A stretch of 64,000 bases of DNA. Source: Sandaracinus amylolyticus. GTDB lineage: Bacteria; Myxococcota_A; Polyangia; Polyangiales; Sandaracinaceae. Position 1 is the first letter of the stretch, and every line of letters begins with the position of its first letter. Below, piece by piece: positions 60,371 to 64,000 of this stretch. A program made the translations under genes and the position numbers. The stretch is from contig NZ_CP070225.1 in assembly GCF_021631985.1 (NCBI RefSeq), forward strand, positions 4,216,001-4,280,000, written 5' to 3'. Under the pieces are notes generated by a model, which did no database searches, was not told the origin of the DNA, and saw nothing but the letters and a program-made list of their open reading frames with translations.

Positions 60371-61216
60371 TCAGCCCTTCACGCCGCCCGCGGTGAGGCC
60401 GCCGACGAGCTGCCGTTGCAGCGCGTAGAAGAGCGCCATCACCGGGATCGAGACGACGATCGCGCCCGCCGCGAAGTGACCGAAGTTGGAGTCGTACTCG
60501 CTCGCGTAGCCGTTCAGGAGGATCGGCAGCGTGTAGAGGTCCTGCGAGGTCAGGAACGTCGCGGCGAGGATGAACTCGTTCCACGCGGTCATGAACGCGA
60601 AGAGCGCGGTCACCGCGAGCGCGGGGCGCGCGGCGGGGAGCACGACGCGGAAGAACGCGCCGGCGCGCGTCGCGCCATCGACCATCGCGGCCTCTTCGAG
60701 GTCGCGCGGGATCGCGTCGAACGCGCCTCGCAGCTGGAAGATCGCGAAGGGCACCGCGCTCGTCGCGTAGACGAGGACGAGGCCGGTGCGGGTGTCGAGC
60801 AGGTTCGACGCGTCGAGCAGCAGGTAGAGCGGGATCGACGCGGCGACGCCGGGGAACATCTGCGTCGCGAGGAGCGTGCGGGTCGCGCCGCGCGCGCCGA
60901 CGAACTCGAAGCGCGAGAGCGCGTACGCAGCGGGCGTCGCGATCGCGATCGCGACGAGCGCGGTCGCAGCGCTCACGACGACGCTGTTGAGCAGCTGCAG
61001 CGCGAAGAGCCAGCGCCCTTCGTGCACGCGCATCACGACCGCCTCGAAGTGCTCGAGCGAGGGCTCGGTGGGCCACGGCAGGATGCGCCCACCGGTGGTC
61101 GCGCCGCTCGAGAGCGCCTGCGAGACGACCCACGTGACGGGATAGAGCGCGAACAGCACCGCGACCCAGAGGACGAGGTGCACCGCGAGCTCGCGGCCCA
61201 GCGCACGCGCCCTCAT
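60371..61216 (-). CDS. Sugar ABC transporter permease (MalG type)
   Basis: A 281-residue integral membrane protein with six hydrophobic segments and the EAA loop LEEAAMVDGATRAGAFFRVVLP, whose spacing and the C-terminal QRQLVGGLTAGGVKG are typical of MalG-type permeases. It pairs with the permease half of the upstream fusion protein. Its ATG overlaps that gene's stop by ATGA. The cargo is likely an oligosaccharide or maltose-like sugar. Confidence 0.93.
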   Translation of the reverse strand: MRARALGRELAVHLVLWVAVLFALYPVTWVVSQALSSGATTGGRILPWPTEPSLEHFEAVVMRVHEGRWLFALQLLNSVVVSAATALVAIAIATPAAYALSRFEFVGARGATRTLLATQMFPGVAASIPLYLLLDASNLLDTRTGLVLVYATSAVPFAIFQLRGAFDAIPRDLEEAAMVDGATRAGAFFRVVLPAARPALAVTALFAFMTAWNEFILAATFLTSQDLYTLPILLNGYASEYDSNFGHFAAGAIVVSIPVMALFYALQRQLVGGLTAGGVKG

Positions 61217-63450
61217 CGCGCGCCCTCCTTCGCGCTGCCCGAGCCCGGCAGCGCGCGCGTGCCGAAGTAGAGCAACAAGAAGATCAACACCGCGTACGCC
61301 GCGGCGTAGCCGTACTGATGGCCGCGGGTGAACGCCCAGCGATAGGCCTCGCTCACCAGGATCTCGGTGGTGCCGTCGGGCTCGCCCGCGCTCACGAGGT
61401 ACACGACGTTGAACATGTTGAACGTCCACACCGCGCCCATCGCGACCGCGGGCGCGAGCGAAGGACGCAGCAGCGGGAGCGTGACGAAGCGGAACTGCTG
61501 CCAGCGCGTCGCGCCGTCGACCTCGGCCGCTTCGTAGAGGTCCTTGGGGATCGCGGTGAGCGCGCCGAGCGTGACGACCATCATGAACGGGAAGCCGAGC
61601 CACACGTTCGTCGTGACGTTCGCCGCGAACGCGGTGGACCAGCGCGCGAACCAGGAGATCGGCGGGGCGCCGAGCGCCTCGAGCATCGCGTTCACCGCGC
61701 CGAACTGCCGATGGAACATGCCGCGCCACGCGAGCGCGGTGACGTAGCTCGGCACCGCCCACGGCAGCACGAGCAGTACGCGGTAGAGGCCCTTGAAGCG
61801 CAGGGTCGATCGATTGAGCAGCAGCGCGAGCGCGACGCCGATCGCGACGTGCAGCGAGATGTTCGCCGCGGTCCAGAGCACGGTCACGACGAGCACCGCC
61901 CAGAACGATCCGTGGCCGAGCAGATCGCCGCCGCGCACCGTGATGATGTCGACGTAGTTCGAGAGGCCGACGTAGTGGAGGTCGCGCCCGTGGCCCGCGA
62001 AGAAGCTCGTGCCCGCGCCGACGACGAGCGGGAGGATCACGAGGATGCCGACCGTGATCGCGGCGTGCGCGACCCACGCGTAGGCAGGCATCGAGCGGCG
62101 CAGCGCGACGCGGAACATCGGGTCGCGCGCGCGACGCACCATCGAGAAGACCATCGCGAGCAGCACCAGGCCGAACGCGAGCAGGCCGGTCGAGGGATCG
62201 CGCGGCGCGGGAGGCTCGCGGGTCTCGTCGTCGAAGCGGTGCTGGCCTTGGGCGAGCGCTTCGTCGATCACGATCTCGCCGCGCAGAACGTTGCGGAGCG
62301 CGCGCTCCGCGGGGACGAACACCGCGCGCATGTTCGGGTGCGTCGGCGTGATGCGCGCGTGCGACGCGGCCTCGCGGAACGCGACGAGGCGGGTGTCGCG
62401 TGCGACCTCGGGATCGCTCCACACGCTGCGGGTCGCGACGACGTGGCCGCCGTGGATCGCGCGGAGGCGCGCGGCCTCGGGCGTCGCGAGGAAGACCGCG
62501 AGCGAGCGAGCCGCATCGAGATCGCGCGCGCCCTCGGCGACGAACGCCGCTTCGATGGTCGCGAACGCGCGCATCGGCTCGCCGTCGGCGCCGCGCACGA
62601 TCGGGAGCGGGCGCACCGACCACTGCAGATCGGTCGGGAGATCGCTCGCGAACCACGGGCCGCTGATCGCCGTCGCGGCGCGCCCGCTGCGGAAGAGATC
62701 ACGCACCAGCTCGTACGAGGTCTCCTCGGGGATCGTGCGGGTGCGCAGCAGTCGAAGGAGGTGATCGAGCGCGCGCTCGGTGCGCGGTCCGACGAACGCG
62801 TAGGTGCCGTCGGGCTCGAGCAGGCCGCCGCCGTACGCATGGAGCAGCGACGCGAACTGGTACGCGTCGTCGGCGTCCCACGCGAGCGGGAACGAGCCCT
62901 CGGGCAGCGTCGCGCGCAGCGCTTCGAGATCCTCGAGCGACTCGATGGTGCGATCGCCGAGCAGCGCGTCGTTGACGAAGAGCGCGGCGCTCTTGAGCTG
63001 CAGCGGCACGCCGTAGAGCGCGCCGTCGATCGTCAGCGCGTCGAGGTGTGCGCGCTCGAGCTCGGCGCCTGCTCGAAGCGATCGGTCGAGCTCCGCACCC
63101 AGCGGCTGGACCAGGTGCGACGAAACGTATGAGCTCAAACGATCGTGCGCGTCGACGAACACGTCGGGGCCGCGCTGCACCGGGATCGCGGACTCGAGCT
63201 TCGACGCGTACGCGCCGAACGGGACCGCGAGCATCTCGACACGGGTGCCGCGATGGCGCTGCTCGAACGCGTCCACCGCCGCGCGCAGGCCGCGCTCCTC
63301 GCGCTCGCCATAGGAGTGCCAGAGCGTGATCGTCGTCGTCTGGCCTCGCGCGGACGACACCCAGGTCAGCGTGACGCCCGCGATCAGAGCGAGCGCTGCC
63401 GTGAGCGCGGCCGAGAGCACCGCGCGCGTCTGGGTCCTCCGCCAGCTCAT
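61213..63450 (-). CDS. Fused sugar-binding protein and MalF-type ABC permease
   Basis: A 745-residue protein. Residues about 1-35 are a signal or anchor helix ([21 protein letters not shown]). Residues about 36-395 form a type I solute-binding domain ([46 protein letters not shown]). Residues about 410-735 have seven to eight hydrophobic segments and the EAA loop [22 protein letters not shown], the MalF-type permease. Fusion of binding protein and permease removes the need for a free periplasmic partner. It is overlapped by the ATPase gene stop (ATGA) upstream. The substrate could be maltose or a related sugar; the Asp/Glu-rich binding pocket cannot be read. Confidence 0.92.
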   Translation of the reverse strand: MSWRRTQTRAVLSAALTAALALIAGVTLTWVSSARGQTTTITLWHSYGEREERGLRAAVDAFEQRHRGTRVEMLAVPFGAYASKLESAIPVQRGPDVFVDAHDRLSSYVSSHLVQPLGAELDRSLRAGAELERAHLDALTIDGALYGVPLQLKSAALFVNDALLGDRTIESLEDLEALRATLPEGSFPLAWDADDAYQFASLLHAYGGGLLEPDGTYAFVGPRTERALDHLLRLLRTRTIPEETSYELVRDLFRSGRAATAISGPWFASDLPTDLQWSVRPLPIVRGADGEPMRAFATIEAAFVAEGARDLDAARSLAVFLATPEAARLRAIHGGHVVATRSVWSDPEVARDTRLVAFREAASHARITPTHPNMRAVFVPAERALRNVLRGEIVIDEALAQGQHRFDDETREPPAPRDPSTGLLAFGLVLLAMVFSMVRRARDPMFRVALRRSMPAYAWVAHAAITVGILVILPLVVGAGTSFFAGHGRDLHYVGLSNYVDIITVRGGDLLGHGSFWAVLVVTVLWTAANISLHVAIGVALALLLNRSTLRFKGLYRVLLVLPWAVPSYVTALAWRGMFHRQFGAVNAMLEALGAPPISWFARWSTAFAANVTTNVWLGFPFMMVVTLGALTAIPKDLYEAAEVDGATRWQQFRFVTLPLLRPSLAPAVAMGAVWTFNMFNVVYLVSAGEPDGTTEILVSEAYRWAFTRGHQYGYAAAYAVLIFLLLYFGTRALPGSGSAKEGAR

Positions 63451-64000
63451 GAGAGCGTTCGCTCGGAGTCCGGATCGAAGAGGTGGAGAGAGCCCTGCGC
63501 GATGTCGAGCGCGAGGGTGTCGCCGGGGCGCGCGGCGCGCGCGCGATCACCTTCGAGGCGCGCGACGAACGGATGCGCGCCGACCTTGCCGTGCGCGTAG
63601 GCCTCGAAGCCCATCGCCTCGATCACCTCGACGCGCAGCAGGATGTCGGCGTGGCCGTTCGCGCTGGGCAGCACGTCGTGCGGGCGCACGCCGGCGAGCA
63701 CGTTCTTGCTCGCGATGCGATCGTTCTGCGGGAGCTGCGCGTCGAGCCCGTCGGCGCGGATGCGGCCGTCGACGATCTCGCCGGGCACGAAGTTCATCGC
63801 GGGCGAGCCGAGGAACGACGCGACGAAGCGCGAGCGCGGCTTCGCGTAGACCTCGAGCGGCGCGCCGATCTGCTCGACGTGGCCCGACTTCAGCACGACG
63901 AGCCGGTCGGCGAGCGTCATCGCCTCGACCTGATCGTGCGTGACGTAGATCATCGTCGCGCCCTGCCCTTGCTCCTTCAGCCGAGCGTGCAGGCGCTTGA
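63447..64000 (-). CDS. Sugar ABC transporter ATP-binding protein (MalK/UgpC type), N-terminus off the window
   Basis: The C-terminal part (at least 184 residues) of an ABC ATPase. It has the switch-His region [20 protein letters not shown] preceded by LHARLKEQG, a typical MalK D-loop continuation [17 protein letters not shown] and then OB-like strands [10 protein letters not shown] and [18 protein letters not shown]. The catalytic Walker A and signature lie beyond the edge. Its stop overlaps the start of the fused binding/permease gene (ATGA), making this the first known gene of the three-gene operon seen here. Confidence 0.93.
   Translation of the reverse strand, partial: KRLHARLKEQGQGATMIYVTHDQVEAMTLADRLVVLKSGHVEQIGAPLEVYAKPRSRFVASFLGSPAMNFVPGEIVDGRIRADGLDAQLPQNDRIASKNVLAGVRPHDVLPSANGHADILLRVEVIEAMGFEAYAHGKVGAHPFVARLEGDRARAARPGDTLALDIAQGSLHLFDPDSERTLS

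Noticed and set aside
59817-60428. 203-codon plus-strand frame over the exbB upstream region and sugar permease end
   Set aside because: Overlaps the putative HTH gene and the permease gene on the other strand; the product is Arg/Ser/Ala-rich with no pattern.

Overview
The window is about 64 kb of very GC-rich DNA with dense, mostly non-phage, non-mobile coding content. Several traits point to a predatory or soil Myxococcota member (Polyangia, Sandaracinus-like). There are many lipoproteins with Asp-Ala-Gly rich linkers after the lipobox, Cys-rich and MopE-like calcium/metal-binding surface proteins, and thrombospondin type 3 repeats. There are also a giant poly-HAMP hybrid kinase, a DUF1592/DUF1552 pair, and ATGA/GTGA overlaps inside operons. 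The taxonomic call is inference; no rRNA or tRNA gene was seen to confirm it.

Layout. 1-6 kb: an edge-truncated hypothetical, two hemerythrin-like proteins (one of the RIC/ScdA/YtfE type) flanking a cationic amino-acid permease, then a two-gene amino-acid ABC importer whose binding lipoprotein and permease are one polypeptide. 6-13 kb: a GST, a small membrane protein, an acyl-CoA ligase, two lipoproteins (beta-helix type and an M28 peptidase), an AraC/GyrI-like regulator broken by two compensating indels, and a VOC protein. 13-22 kb (minus): a coiled-coil protein and two hybrid histidine kinases, one with about 13 HAMP domains encoded by a 276-bp tandem DNA repeat. 22-25 kb (plus): a winged-helix/DUF5985/DUF5985 operon divergent from the kinases, and a FUSC-type exporter. 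25-27 kb: a TetR regulator with an MpaB-like oxygenase behind an obvious dyad. 27-36 kb (minus): an ABC1 kinase, a small conserved protein, lipoproteins, an SDR, a YdjM-like membrane protein, and an isoaspartyl peptidase. 36-39 kb (plus): an exported protein, an ECF sigma factor with an overlapping membrane partner, and a DUF2378-like protein. 39-41 kb: the PII (glnB) and glutamine synthetase (glnA) pair ended by a clear intrinsic terminator. 41-45 kb: a methyltransferase, then phosphatidylserine decarboxylase overlapping a second methyltransferase with a very long disordered acidic N-terminus. 45-52 kb: cell-surface lipoproteins and repeat proteins. 52-56 kb: the DUF1592 and DUF1552 pair, the latter frameshifted. 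56-60 kb: an epimerase, a DUF1517-like protein, and an exbB-exbD-tonB operon behind a compact set of dyads including a Nur-like box. 60-64 kb (minus): a maltose/sugar-type ABC importer whose binding protein is again fused to a permease, running off the window edge inside the ATPase.

Functional themes are nitrogen handling (PII, GS, two amino-acid uptake systems, isoaspartyl peptidase), envelope and surface proteins, and signal transduction. The most unusual items are the poly-HAMP kinase with its divergent operon, the two independent binding-protein/permease fusions, the disordered-tail methyltransferase tied to psd, and three single-base frameshifts in two otherwise well conserved genes.
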